A program made the translations under genes and the position numbers. The notes under the pieces were generated by a model. It worked only from the letters and a program-made list of their open reading frames with translations. It searched no databases and had not been told where the DNA came from. DNA of 19,760 bases from Hebobacterum sp964559435. GTDB lineage: Bacteria; Armatimonadota; Hebobacteria; Hebobacterales; Hebobacteraceae. The DNA is taken from the NCBI GenBank assembly GCA_964559435.1, contig CAZLHI010000050.1, positions 1 through 19,760 of the forward strand. Direction: 5' to 3'. Positions 1 through 7,126 of the stretch are shown piece after piece. Positions within the stretch are counted from its first letter, which is position 1, and every line of letters begins with the position of its first letter.

Positions 1-23
1 TGTGTTGTGCCGTCAGACGGTCC

Positions 24-73
24 GTGCGGGCCGTCTTCGATTGGCCTTCCTGCCCCCGTCGTGGGGGCCGCAC
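24..73 (+). promoter_or_regulatory. Structured rpsF leader, possible S6:S18 autoregulatory element
   Basis: In the RNA, GTGCGG (24-29) can pair with CCGCAC (68-73). Stacked directly on its inner 3' side is a five-pair CCCCC/GGGGG hairpin (53-57 with 63-67). This leaves an asymmetric 5' internal loop (30-52) that contains a CCG at 31-33. Many bacteria carry an S6:S18-binding leader with a CCG motif between two helices ahead of rpsF. The layout here is reminiscent, but I cannot confirm the consensus. The region could instead be part of an upstream terminator. Only 23 bases precede it in the window. Confidence 0.35.
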
Positions 74-79
74 AAGACC

Positions 80-102
80 ATAGGAAGGAGGTTACCTCCT
101 AT
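80..102 (+). promoter_or_regulatory. rpsF ribosome binding site inside a hairpin
   Basis: The Shine-Dalgarno core AGGAGG (86-91) is followed after TTA by its perfect complement CCTCCT (95-100), immediately before the proposed ATT start at 101. A competing pairing exists: ATAGGA (80-85) with TCCTAT (97-102), which would leave most of the AGGAGG in the loop but pair the first two bases of the start codon. Both are direct readings of the sequence. The idea that they regulate S6 translation is inference. Confidence 0.6.
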
Positions 103-397
103 TCGCGACTACGAGATTATGTTCATCGTTGACCCGACGCTCTCGGACAGCGAGGTCGAGAACATCCAGGATCGACTACGGGAGCTGGCCGTGGGCCGTG
201 GCGCTGAAGTGAAGAGCATCGCGGTGTGGGAGCGAAGGCGGCTGGCCTATCCCATTGACGGCCGGCGCGACGGCATCTATGTTCTGGCGGAGTTGCGGGC
301 CGGTGCCTCCGTGGTCAAGGATCTGGACCAGCAGCTGTCCGTGACAGAGAACGTGCTCCGGCATATGGTGGTGCGGCTGGACGAGGAGCAGACCTGA
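101..397 (+). CDS. rpsF: 30S ribosomal protein bS6
   Basis: Small-subunit ribosomal protein that binds 16S rRNA as a heterodimer with bS18 on the platform of the 30S subunit. The protein opens with the family signature (I/M)RDYEIMFIVDP, continues with the conserved ERRRLAYPIDGRRDGIYV strand region, and ends VLRHMVVRLDEEQT. It is 98 residues if ATT (101-103) is the start, which matches the usual 95-100 aa. The frame is open to the window edge, but in-frame GTG (2), TTG (5) and TTG (41) would add 20-33 residues unrelated to bS6. None has a ribosome binding site as good as the AGGAGG nine bases before the ATT. ssb and rpsR follow, the standard operon order. Identity is certain; the start is well supported but unusual. 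Confidence 0.95.
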   Translation: MRDYEIMFIVDPTLSDSEVENIQDRLRELAVGRGAEVKSIAVWERRRLAYPIDGRRDGIYVLAELRAGASVVKDLDQQLSVTENVLRHMVVRLDEEQT

Positions 398-480
398 CGT
401 CTGAGGTGCTGGGAGCGCTCACCCAAGGTGTGGGACCCGGCTTCCGGCCGGCGGGCCGGACCCACTGAAAGGACAAAGTG

Positions 481-900
481 ATGCTCAACCGAGTCGTCCT
501 GATAGGTCGTCTGGTGGCCGACCCGGAGTTGCGCTACACCCCGAGCGGCGTCCCCGTGGCGAACTTCCGGATGGCGGTGGACCGCAGGTTCACGAAGGCG
601 GACGGCGAGAGAGAGACGGACTTCATCAACATAGTCGCATGGCGGCAAAGCGCTGAATTTGCCGCAAACTACCTGGGAAAGGGCCGCCTTGTGGCGATCG
701 ACGGTCGGCTGCAGATCCGCCAGTGGACGACGCAGGACGGACAGCGGCGCCAGACGGCGGAAGTTGTAGCGGATTCGATCCAGGGACTCGATAGGCCGAG
801 GGAAACTGCTGCCCAGGTCCCTGATGAAGACGTCGGTTCGCCCTCAGAAGCCGGCGATTCGGCCGATCAAGATGTGCCGGGTCCGTGGGCCGATGAGTGA
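481..900 (+). CDS. ssb: Single-stranded DNA-binding protein
   Basis: Coats single-stranded DNA during replication, recombination and repair. The OB fold covers about residues 1-105, with family signatures MLNRVVLIGRLVADPELRYT, GVPVANFRMAVDR, TDFINIVAWRQSAEFAANYLGKG and VAIDGRLQIRQW. A short acidic, disordered tail follows. The protein is 139 residues if it starts at the ATG at 481; an adjacent GTG at 478 would add one residue. The upstream GAAAGGAC is the likely ribosome binding site. The C-terminus reads DVPGPWADE rather than the usual DDDIPF-type acidic/Phe tip that recruits partner proteins. It lies between rpsF and rpsR, as in most bacteria. Confidence 0.95.
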   Translation: MLNRVVLIGRLVADPELRYTPSGVPVANFRMAVDRRFTKADGERETDFINIVAWRQSAEFAANYLGKGRLVAIDGRLQIRQWTTQDGQRRQTAEVVADSIQGLDRPRETAAQVPDEDVGSPSEAGDSADQDVPGPWADE

Positions 901-963
901 ACAGCTTGCGGGGCACAAAGACGCGTAAGCCTGACCATCTTCGTGACAAGGTAGAAGACAGTC

Positions 964-1377
964 ATGTCAGAGACTACAGACAGCGAGGGCCTTACCGGAA
1001 AGACTAGCCGGAAGGAGGAAGAGGGATCCTCTAAGGCTGGCGAACGGGGAGAGGGGCAGCGGCGCGACAGCGGCGAAGGCGGCCACTGGGGGGGGAGGAC
1101 GGCCGGCCGGGGCAGAGACCGCGGTGATCGGGACTTCGGGGGGCGCCGCGGGCCAGGGCGATTTCGGCGCCCGCGTCGCAAAGTATGCGCATTCTGTGTG
1201 GACAAGGTCAAGCGCATCGACTACAAGGATCACCAGCGCCTGCGGGAGTTCGTGTCCGACCGCGGGAAAATCCTGAAGAGCCGGATGACCGGGACGTGTA
1301 TGAGGCACCAACGCAAGCTGGCCGTTGCTATCAAGAGGGCGAGGCACGTCGCGCTGCTCCCGTTTGTGGCTGAATAA
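964..1377 (+). CDS. rpsR: 30S ribosomal protein bS18 with long N-terminal extension
   Basis: Partner of bS6 in the 30S platform. The conserved core begins near residue 66 and contains KVCAFCVDKVKRIDYKD, LREFVSDRGKILKSRMTGTC and MRHQRKLAVAIKRARHVALLPF. Cys75, Cys78, Cys112 and His115 form a CxxC...CxxH pattern, compatible with a zinc-binding (C+) form of bS18. At 137 residues it is far longer than the usual 75-90. The extra N-terminal ~65 residues are Gly/Arg/Glu-rich and presumably disordered. The ATG at 964 follows AAGGTAGAAG. A later start is unlikely because no in-frame ATG, GTG or TTG occurs between 964 and the core. rplI, usually the next gene, is absent here. Confidence 0.96.
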   Translation: MSETTDSEGLTGKTSRKEEEGSSKAGERGEGQRRDSGEGGHWGGRTAGRGRDRGDRDFGGRRGPGRFRRPRRKVCAFCVDKVKRIDYKDHQRLREFVSDRGKILKSRMTGTCMRHQRKLAVAIKRARHVALLPFVAE

Positions 1378-1405
1378 GTCGATCAGAAAGCAAGGGGGCG
1401 GTCGG

Positions 1406-2536
1406 ATGTCGAACGAGGCGGATCCCGGAACCAGCGGCCGGGTGGGTCTGGACGAGCCGAGTTCCTACGCAGCGCTGGATCCCGCAGGAATGCTGGGGTT
1501 CGCAACAGACTTCCCCGGGCAACTCAGGGAGGCGGCGCAGATCGGACGCGAGTTCGCGCCGCCTAGAGCTTTCCGGAACCCGAGGCAGATAGTCCTCTCG
1601 GGAATGGGCGGGTCCGCGGTCGCAGGGGACTTCCTCGCACGGCTCTGTGAGCATCGCCTGGCCGCGCCTTTCCTTGTGAACAGGACGTATCACATTCCCG
1701 CCTTCGTGGGTCGGGACACGCTGTTCATCGCGTCGAGCCACTCCGGCGACACGGAGGAGACGCTCTCGGCGGCGACGGCGGCGCTTCGCCGAGAGGCGCG
1801 GATCATCTGTATCGCCACCGGTGGGAAGCTGAGGGATTTCGCAAGCCGCCACGCTGGCCGAAGGGTCGCAATGCTGGAAATCCCCCAGACAGACCCACCG
1901 ATGCCGCCGCGGGCGGCCCTCGGGTACTCCTTGATCCCGCTCGTGAGGGCGTTCGAGACCCTGGGCCTCTACCCCGGCGCCGGACGCCAGATCGCGGAAG
2001 CGATCTCGCTGCTGGAACATCTTCGAGATCGGGTGAGCCCCGATGTGCCCACCGAGCACAACGCGGCCAAGCAGCTGGCCCGAGATCTGCACGGCCGCAT
2101 TCCGTGGGTGCAAGGCACCGTCGGCATCATGAGCGCGGCAGCCTATCGCTGGCGGACCCAGTTCAACGAGAACAGCAAGATGTTGGCCTACTCGAGCGAG
2201 TACCCCGAGCTGAACCACAACGAGGTGATCGGCTGGGAGAAGGCCGAGAGGTTGCGGGACGTGGTCGAAGTTGTGATACTGCGCAGCCCCGCCGATCACT
2301 GGCGGGTCCGCGCCCGAGTCGATATCACGAAGAAGAAGCTGGTCGCGCCGAAAGCACGTGTCCATCTGATTGAGGCGGAGGGTCGTTCGCCTCTGGCGCA
2401 GCTGCTGTGGACCGTCTACCTCGGTGATTGGGCTAGCTTGTATCTGGCCTTCCTCAACGGAGTCGACCCTGCGGCGATCGAATCCATTAACGTACTCAAG
2501 AGCGATCTCGAAACGATCCAGCGCCCCGAGCAATAG
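1406..2536 (+). CDS. Bifunctional phosphoglucose/phosphomannose isomerase
   Basis: Interconverts fructose-6-P with glucose-6-P and with mannose-6-P in the cytoplasm, linking glycolysis to mannose-derived sugar nucleotides. The protein is about 376 residues and made of two SIS domains. Visible motifs are SGMGGSAVAGDFL (phosphosugar loop), SSHSGDTEETLSA (phosphate-binding SxSGxT) and SEYPELNHNEVIGWE, whose Glu and His271 correspond to the catalytic pair of the archaeal-type PGI/PMI family. The ATG at 1406 is preceded by AGGGGGCGG; an upstream in-frame GTG or TTG would run into rpsR. It begins 28 bases after rpsR, so it is probably cotranscribed with ribosomal genes. The family assignment is strong, but whether both activities are present cannot be read from sequence. 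Confidence 0.92.
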   Translation: MSNEADPGTSGRVGLDEPSSYAALDPAGMLGFATDFPGQLREAAQIGREFAPPRAFRNPRQIVLSGMGGSAVAGDFLARLCEHRLAAPFLVNRTYHIPAFVGRDTLFIASSHSGDTEETLSAATAALRREARIICIATGGKLRDFASRHAGRRVAMLEIPQTDPPMPPRAALGYSLIPLVRAFETLGLYPGAGRQIAEAISLLEHLRDRVSPDVPTEHNAAKQLARDLHGRIPWVQGTVGIMSAAAYRWRTQFNENSKMLAYSSEYPELNHNEVIGWEKAERLRDVVEVVILRSPADHWRVRARVDITKKKLVAPKARVHLIEAEGRSPLAQLLWTVYLGDWASLYLAFLNGVDPAAIESINVLKSDLETIQRPEQ

Positions 2537-2543
2537 CGGCCGC

Positions 2544-2561
2544 GAAGATAATGAAGATAAT
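2544..2561 (+). repeat. Tandem 9-bp repeat with two GATAAT boxes
   Basis: GAAGATAAT occurs twice head to tail (2544-2552 and 2553-2561), just after the PGI/PMI stop. It is an AT-rich island in GC-rich DNA. Each copy ends in GATAAT, which resembles a -10 box, so a promoter for the next gene is possible. I found no convincing -35 element. Confidence 0.45.
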
Positions 2562-2629
2562 GTGGTATTGTGAAGCTGGCCGCGCGCCGAGCTTCGCGCG
2601 CACTCTTCACTGGCAGAGGAGGGAGGCAG

Positions 2630-2941
2630 ATGGGCCGTAGACGGGGATCGAGGAGACCATCAAGGGACCGAGGCAGAGACTACTACGAGGGTCTGCCAAC
2701 CGACGCTGAGTACAAGAAGACCGCCCATCACCGGGCCGCACACAGGAGCATCAAGAGCTGGATAATCCGCATCACGGTCTTGGTCGTGCTCGGCCTCGTG
2801 ATATGGCTCCTCAGCGATGACGTCGCCAGATACTTTAGGGTGCAAGCGTACCGGAGGAGCGAAGAGTTCCGCGAGGGGGCAGATCACATACGCGAGGGCC
2901 GCGACCGCCGAGCAGGCGTCGATTGGACAGAGGGCGAGTAA
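2630..2941 (+). CDS. Small single-pass membrane protein, function unknown
   Basis: I do not recognise the family. The protein has 103 residues. It starts with a very basic stretch rich in Arg (about residues 1-18), then a polar segment, a single hydrophobic helix (about residues 45-61, IRITVLVVLGLVIWLL), and a charged tail with many Arg, Glu and Asp. A cytoplasmic basic N-terminus and an external charged C-terminus fit the positive-inside rule. The ATG at 2630 has an excellent ribosome binding site, GGAGGGAGG. An in-frame GTG at 2570 would add 20 residues without such a site, so I prefer 2630. It follows the PGI/PMI gene in the same direction and may be an independent unit. Confidence 0.6.
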   Translation: MGRRRGSRRPSRDRGRDYYEGLPTDAEYKKTAHHRAAHRSIKSWIIRITVLVVLGLVIWLLSDDVARYFRVQAYRRSEEFREGADHIREGRDRRAGVDWTEGE

Positions 2942-3078
2942 CACTTCCCCCTTCCCTTGCTGTGCCGCGACGGCGCCTGTCCGCCATTGCCTGACAGCGG
3001 CCTGACGGCCGACGAGGCCGACCAGGGGCCGCGCGCCGCAACAGCGAATTCCTCTACAGACCGGTCGGGAGGACTTCC

Positions 3079-3609
3079 ATGGCCAAGATGGAGGTGGGCC
3101 CAGCAGACAACGTCCCGGAGACGCTGCACGCGCTCGCTCACCCTGGACTGCTACTGGTTTCCCTTGACCGCCGAGGGCGGCCAAACGTCATGACGATCGG
3201 CTGGGGCTCGGTAGGCATCTACTGGGGGCAGCCGATATTCGTGGTGCCGGTGCGGAAGTCGCGATACACGTGCCGCTGCATTGAACTCACGCGTGACTTC
3301 ACGGTCAATGTGCTGCCCCGGAAGCTGGGCGACCTCGCGACTTTCTGCGGCACGGTGTCGGGACGGGACCACGACAAGTTCGCTGAGGCCAAGCTCACGC
3401 CGAGTCGAAGCCTCCGGGTCAAGTCGCCGATCATCGAGGAGTGCGTGCTCCACTACGAATGTAAGGTCGCCCATGTCAACGACCTCGTGCCGAAGACACT
3501 TGCTCGTGACTTGATGAGGTCGGCCTACCCTCAGGATGACTACCACCGGTTCTTCTTCGGCCAAATCCTGGCGGTGAGGGCAGACGAGAATCTGCGGCGG
3601 CGGCTGTAG
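3079..3609 (+). CDS. Flavin reductase-like domain protein
   Basis: FMN-binding split-barrel protein of the flavin reductase-like family, which covers NAD(P)H:flavin oxidoreductases and uncharacterised relatives. Supporting segments are LLVSLDRRGRPNVMTIGWGSVGIYWGQPIFVVPV near the N-terminus, the SRYTC and FTVNVLP strand motifs, and HYECKVAHVNDLV in the C-terminal half. Its 176 residues are typical of the family. The ATG at 3079 follows GGGAGGAC. The acylphosphatase gene starts only 4 bases after the stop, so the two are cotranscribed. Redox partner and substrate cannot be inferred. The protein carries several cysteines but no visible metal motif. Confidence 0.82.
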   Translation: MAKMEVGPADNVPETLHALAHPGLLLVSLDRRGRPNVMTIGWGSVGIYWGQPIFVVPVRKSRYTCRCIELTRDFTVNVLPRKLGDLATFCGTVSGRDHDKFAEAKLTPSRSLRVKSPIIEECVLHYECKVAHVNDLVPKTLARDLMRSAYPQDDYHRFFFGQILAVRADENLRRRL

Positions 3610-3613
3610 GGCA

Positions 3614-3916
3614 ATGGGGGAACAACTGTCGGGCCCGGCGAGGTTCCGCGCCCTCATCTCCGGCCGCGTCCAGATGGTCGGGTTCCGAGCCTTCGCCGAG
3701 ATGCGCGCGGCCTATCATGGCGTCAGGGGGTACGTGCAGAATCTGCCGAGCGGGGAAGTGGAGGTCGTGGCAGAAGGGGACCGTAAGCTTCTCGACGCGT
3801 TCCTGGCGGATCTGCGCAGGGGGCCGCGGGGCGGGCTCGTGCGCAACGTGACGGCCGGCTGGGAGGCGCCGAGAGGGGAATTCGAGGATTTCTCCGTGCG
3901 GTATGGCCGGTGGTGA
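3614..3916 (+). CDS. acyP: Acylphosphatase
   Basis: Small cytoplasmic enzyme that hydrolyses carboxyl-phosphate bonds of acylphosphates such as carbamoyl or 1,3-bisphosphoglycerate. The protein has 100 residues. The two catalytic residues are in place: Arg25 in SGRVQMVGFRAFA (family signature GxVQGVxFR) and Asn43 in GYVQNLPSGEVEV (family signature GxVxNxxDGxVE). The Gly after VQ in the first signature is Met here, a tolerated substitution. The alpha/beta sandwich core is complete, ending FEDFSVRYGRW. The gene starts 4 bases after the flavin reductase-like gene, so translation is probably coupled. Confidence 0.92.
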   Translation: MGEQLSGPARFRALISGRVQMVGFRAFAEMRAAYHGVRGYVQNLPSGEVEVVAEGDRKLLDAFLADLRRGPRGGLVRNVTAGWEAPRGEFEDFSVRYGRW

Positions 3917-3956
3917 GCTTCGGCAGGCGACCCTGCCGCCAGGGAGGAGGTAATGA

Positions 3957-4544
3957 ATGGAAGTCGTTGCGATCTGCGGAAGCCCGCGCCGACAAGGGAA
4001 CACGGCCACGCTGATCGAGGCGGTGCTGGAGGGAGCGCGCGAGGGGGGAGCGAAGACGACGCGCTTCGACCCGGCTCACATGCGGATAGAGGACTGCACC
4101 GCGGGTGATGAGTGCCTCGTAAGCCCCGAGGCGAGCTGCCGAATAGCTGATGATATGCGCCAGATCTACGATGGTCTGAGGCGAGGTCAGGCATGGGTGT
4201 TAGGTTCGCCAGTCTACCATGCTCATGTCACGGGCACCCTCAAGCGCGTTATCGACCGGATGTACGCCTTCTATACGAATGAGGGCGGTGAGTGGCGTCT
4301 GGGGCTGGAGGGGCGGAGATGTGGGGCCGTTATCGTTGTCCAGGCGGACCCTGAGGAGGAAACGCCGCGTCGCGTCGCAGAGTACTTGGAGCAAATCCTC
4401 CGCGCCTACAATGTCGAACCGATGGGGTGTGTGGCAGCGTCAAATCTGGCCAAGCCGGGAGACGCGGCGGCGCGGCCGGACCTGCTTGCCCGGGCAAAGG
4501 AGCTTGGCAGGGAGCTGGTCGGCGAAGCGGAAGCCGGCCGATGA
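3957..4544 (+). CDS. Flavodoxin-fold NADPH-dependent FMN reductase family protein
   Basis: The 195-residue protein has the phosphate-binding loop of flavodoxin-like reductases, CGSPRRQGNTATL (residues 7-19), and the FMN-contacting GSPVYHAHVTGTLKRVIDR segment. It probably reduces quinones, flavins or similar acceptors. Close relatives that carry a 4Fe-4S cluster use a CxGCxxC...C motif after the first strand. Here the stretch reads DCTAGDECLVSPEASC, so the middle Cys of the first three is replaced by Gly and a cluster is doubtful. The ATG at 3957 follows GGAGGAGG. A nearer ATG at 3953 is out of frame. The stop overlaps the ATG of the GH94 gene (ATGA at 4541-4544), so the two are translationally coupled. 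Confidence 0.85.
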   Translation: MEVVAICGSPRRQGNTATLIEAVLEGAREGGAKTTRFDPAHMRIEDCTAGDECLVSPEASCRIADDMRQIYDGLRRGQAWVLGSPVYHAHVTGTLKRVIDRMYAFYTNEGGEWRLGLEGRRCGAVIVVQADPEEETPRRVAEYLEQILRAYNVEPMGCVAASNLAKPGDAAARPDLLARAKELGRELVGEAEAGR

Positions 4545-7126
4545 GGTGTCAGCGAAGAAGGCCCGGCCGCGCTTCTCCTGATGATGCCCAGCTTTCCCGC
4601 CTCGCTCAGAAGGCCAGGCGCAATCTCGCCGCGGGCAGATCGCCTCGAGCGGGATTCTCGCCAGCGCAGGCGGCTGCGCTGGCCGATCGATACTCCGCGT
4701 TCGAGGACTCGCGTGACAGGGATGGGTTCCTGATCGACTCCTGTCTCACGATCCATCGCCCCGATACGCCTCGTCCCTGGCTTCACCTGTTGTGCAGCCC
4801 TCACGACCGGGCGTACGGAGTGATGGGATCGTTCTGGGATCAGACCGGCCTGGGGTTCCTGTGCTATGAGAGCGTGCTGGCAGGGCCGGTCACATCGCAC
4901 AAGGACACGAGCTACGTCCCCACCGCTCCACGCAGCACCGATGGGCGCGAGTTCTACCTGCGAGAGGAGGTCCGCGGACGCCCCGTCATCTGGCACGTGC
5001 TGCCCCAGGTCGGGCGGGATGCCGAGAAGTACCGAGGCTACTGCTGCCGCCAGCATCCAGGCTGGATCCAAATCGAGAGCACCCGGAACAAGATACGGTC
5101 AGCCCTGCGCGTCTTCATTCCCGTAGACGATACGTGCGAGGTGTGGACGATCGCTCTGAAGAACGAAAGCGCCCGGCGGCGCAGCCTGAAGCTCTTCCTG
5201 CGCGTGAACTGGGGCCTGGAGAGTCATCCCTCGTACTACTTCGATCCAAGAGTCACCTCCCAGGGCGACCACCTGAAGGACCTCCGGGCCATCGTTGCTC
5301 TGAACCGGCACAAGGCGAACGCCCTCCCCCGCACCGGCTTCATGATGTCCAGCGCGGTCTTCGGCACGTTCGACCTGAGCGGGGAGGAGTTCACAGGCGG
5401 CGGACACTTCCGCCCATTCCCGCGAGCCGTACAGGAGGGAGCCTGCCGTAACTCCGTGGGATTGCAGCCATACCTGGGACTCGTGGGCGCCCTTCAGTTG
5501 AACGTGAGCCTGGCGCCGGGCGCGTCCCGGACGGTCCACGTGCTCGTCGGCCGGACGGAGATGGAGAAGGCCGATTACCGGCGTCACCTCTCGCCTCTGC
5601 GCAAGAAGTTCTTCTCCGACCGGGGTGTAGAGCGGGAGTTCCGGCGGATGCAGGACGCCTGGCGGGAGAAGCTGAGCCGCGTCCAGCTCCGGAGCCCCGA
5701 TGAGGAGATAGACCGCACCTACAACGTGTGGCTGAAGTATCAGCAGCACAACACTGCACGATTCACCCGGGCACTGGACCAAGTGGGCTATCGCGATGTC
5801 CTGCAGGACATGCTTGGGCTCTGCAACTTCGACCCGGAGTACGTCCGCAACCTCCTGCCGATCACACTCAACCACCAGCTTCGCGACGGCCGCGCGATCC
5901 GGCAGTTCTTCAAGTATCCCGGCACCAACGCCCCCAACGACGAGCGGATGTACGGCGACAGCCCGGTATGGATCGCAGACACGTTGGTCAGTTACCTGGA
6001 GGAGACCGGCGACTTCGACCTGCTGGGGGAGGAGGTCGGGTTCTACGACCTCGAGACACACCGTCAAGACAATCGCGTGAGGAAGTCGGTCTATGAGCAC
6101 GCCGTCACTGCGCTCGAGGGGCTGTTCGAGAACCGCGGCCAGAAGGGGCTCTGCCGTATCGGCTATGGCGATTGGAATGATGCCATGGACGGCCTCTCGA
6201 AGCGCGGCGAGGGTGTGAGCGCATGGCTGTCGGCGGCCCTGATCTTTGCCGCTCGACGAATGCTGTCCCTCGCTCGGCACCTTGATGACACCCGCACTGC
6301 GGAGTCGATGGAGCACATCATCGCGGCCATGGCGAAGGCGATCAACGACAACGCCTGGGATGGCGACCACTACGTCTTCGGCTTCAATGACGACGGCATC
6401 GCAATTGGCACTCAGAGCAGCGAAGAAGGGCGCATTCACGCGACGGTGAACGCGTGGATGTTGTTCACCGGCGTGGCGGCCGCCGCCGGCCGCGAAGAGA
6501 AGGTGTTGAAGGCCCTGAAACGCCTGTGGACCCCGATCGGCACGGCCTCCCTGGACATTCCCTATACCTCGAAGAGTCGGGATCTGGCCGGCCGCATTGC
6601 CGACATAACCGGCGGGCAGTTCGAGAACGGCGCCGTCTATACCCACGGCCACTCGTTCTTGCTCTACGGCCTGGCGGCCAGGGGCCGCGCCGAGCACGCG
6701 TACGACGAGTTGAAGCTCTGCCTGCCCGGAAACACCTTCTCTGATATCGCCACCGGCCCGCCTCACCAGCAGTCGAACTTCGCCGTCGGCCCGACACACC
6801 CCAACTTCGGCACCAATCTCTACAGCAACTTCACCGGCTCGACCGCGTGGTACCTCAAGGCGATTGACCGGATGATAGGGGTACTGGCGGACTTCGATGG
6901 CCTGCGGATTGCGCCGGCCGCGCCGTGCACTTGGCGGGAGTACGAGCTGCGGAAGCGGTTCCGGGGCATCGACTATCACTTCCGCTTCGGCCACGAGAGC
7001 GGGAAGAGCGCAGTTCGCTCCGTCACCGTGGACGGCCGGGCGCTGGTGCCCATAGACGGGGAGTTCAAGATTCCGCTTCCGGAGCGCCGCCCGAAACACA
7101 CCGTCGAGGTCGAGGTGCTCATGTGA
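4541..7126 (+). CDS. Glycoside hydrolase family 94 phosphorylase
   Basis: GH94 enzymes break beta-glucosidic bonds with inorganic phosphate, giving a sugar 1-phosphate plus a shortened sugar. Family members act on cellobiose, cellodextrins, chitobiose, laminaribiose or cyclic beta-glucans. The 861-residue length is typical for a stand-alone phosphorylase. The N-terminal beta-sandwich (about 45-370) is followed by the (alpha/alpha)6 barrel, with the conserved segments YQQHNTARFTRA, GYRDVLQDMLG and GDWNDAMDG. Asp547 in the WND motif corresponds to the catalytic acid. The C-terminal part ends with the small beta-domain. No signal peptide is visible, so it acts in the cytoplasm. The start is the ATG at 4541, overlapping the previous stop. 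Its own stop overlaps the GTG of the next gene. Substrate specificity cannot be read by eye. Confidence 0.93.
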   Translation: MRCQRRRPGRASPDDAQLSRLAQKARRNLAAGRSPRAGFSPAQAAALADRYSAFEDSRDRDGFLIDSCLTIHRPDTPRPWLHLLCSPHDRAYGVMGSFWDQTGLGFLCYESVLAGPVTSHKDTSYVPTAPRSTDGREFYLREEVRGRPVIWHVLPQVGRDAEKYRGYCCRQHPGWIQIESTRNKIRSALRVFIPVDDTCEVWTIALKNESARRRSLKLFLRVNWGLESHPSYYFDPRVTSQGDHLKDLRAIVALNRHKANALPRTGFMMSSAVFGTFDLSGEEFTGGGHFRPFPRAVQEGACRNSVGLQPYLGLVGALQLNVSLAPGASRTVHVLVGRTEMEKADYRRHLSPLRKKFFSDRGVEREFRRMQDAWREKLSRVQLRSPDEEIDRTYNVWLKYQQHNTARFTRALDQVGYRDVLQDMLGLCNFDPEYVRNLLPITLNHQLRDGRAIRQFFKYPGTNAPNDERMYGDSPVWIADTLVSYLEETGDFDLLGEEVGFYDLETHRQDNRVRKSVYEHAVTALEGLFENRGQKGLCRIGYGDWNDAMDGLSKRGEGVSAWLSAALIFAARRMLSLARHLDDTRTAESMEHIIAAMAKAINDNAWDGDHYVFGFNDDGIAIGTQSSEEGRIHATVNAWMLFTGVAAAAGREEKVLKALKRLWTPIGTASLDIPYTSKSRDLAGRIADITGGQFENGAVYTHGHSFLLYGLAARGRAEHAYDELKLCLPGNTFSDIATGPPHQQSNFAVGPTHPNFGTNLYSNFTGSTAWYLKAIDRMIGVLADFDGLRIAPAAPCTWREYELRKRFRGIDYHFRFGHESGKSAVRSVTVDGRALVPIDGEFKIPLPERRPKHTVEVEVLM

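Noticed and set aside
2..100. N-terminal extension of bS6 from GTG 2, TTG 5 or TTG 41
   Set aside because: The extra residues do not resemble bS6, the region folds as RNA, and the good ribosome binding site lies after these codons.
1331..2533. A 400-codon open frame on the - strand
   Set aside because: It is antisense to PGI/PMI and explained by GC-rich codon use. No domain is visible.
5099..7099. A 666-codon open frame on the - strand
   Set aside because: It lies wholly opposite the GH94 gene, whose motifs are unmistakable. Its translation has no recognisable motifs. High GC content produces such antisense frames.
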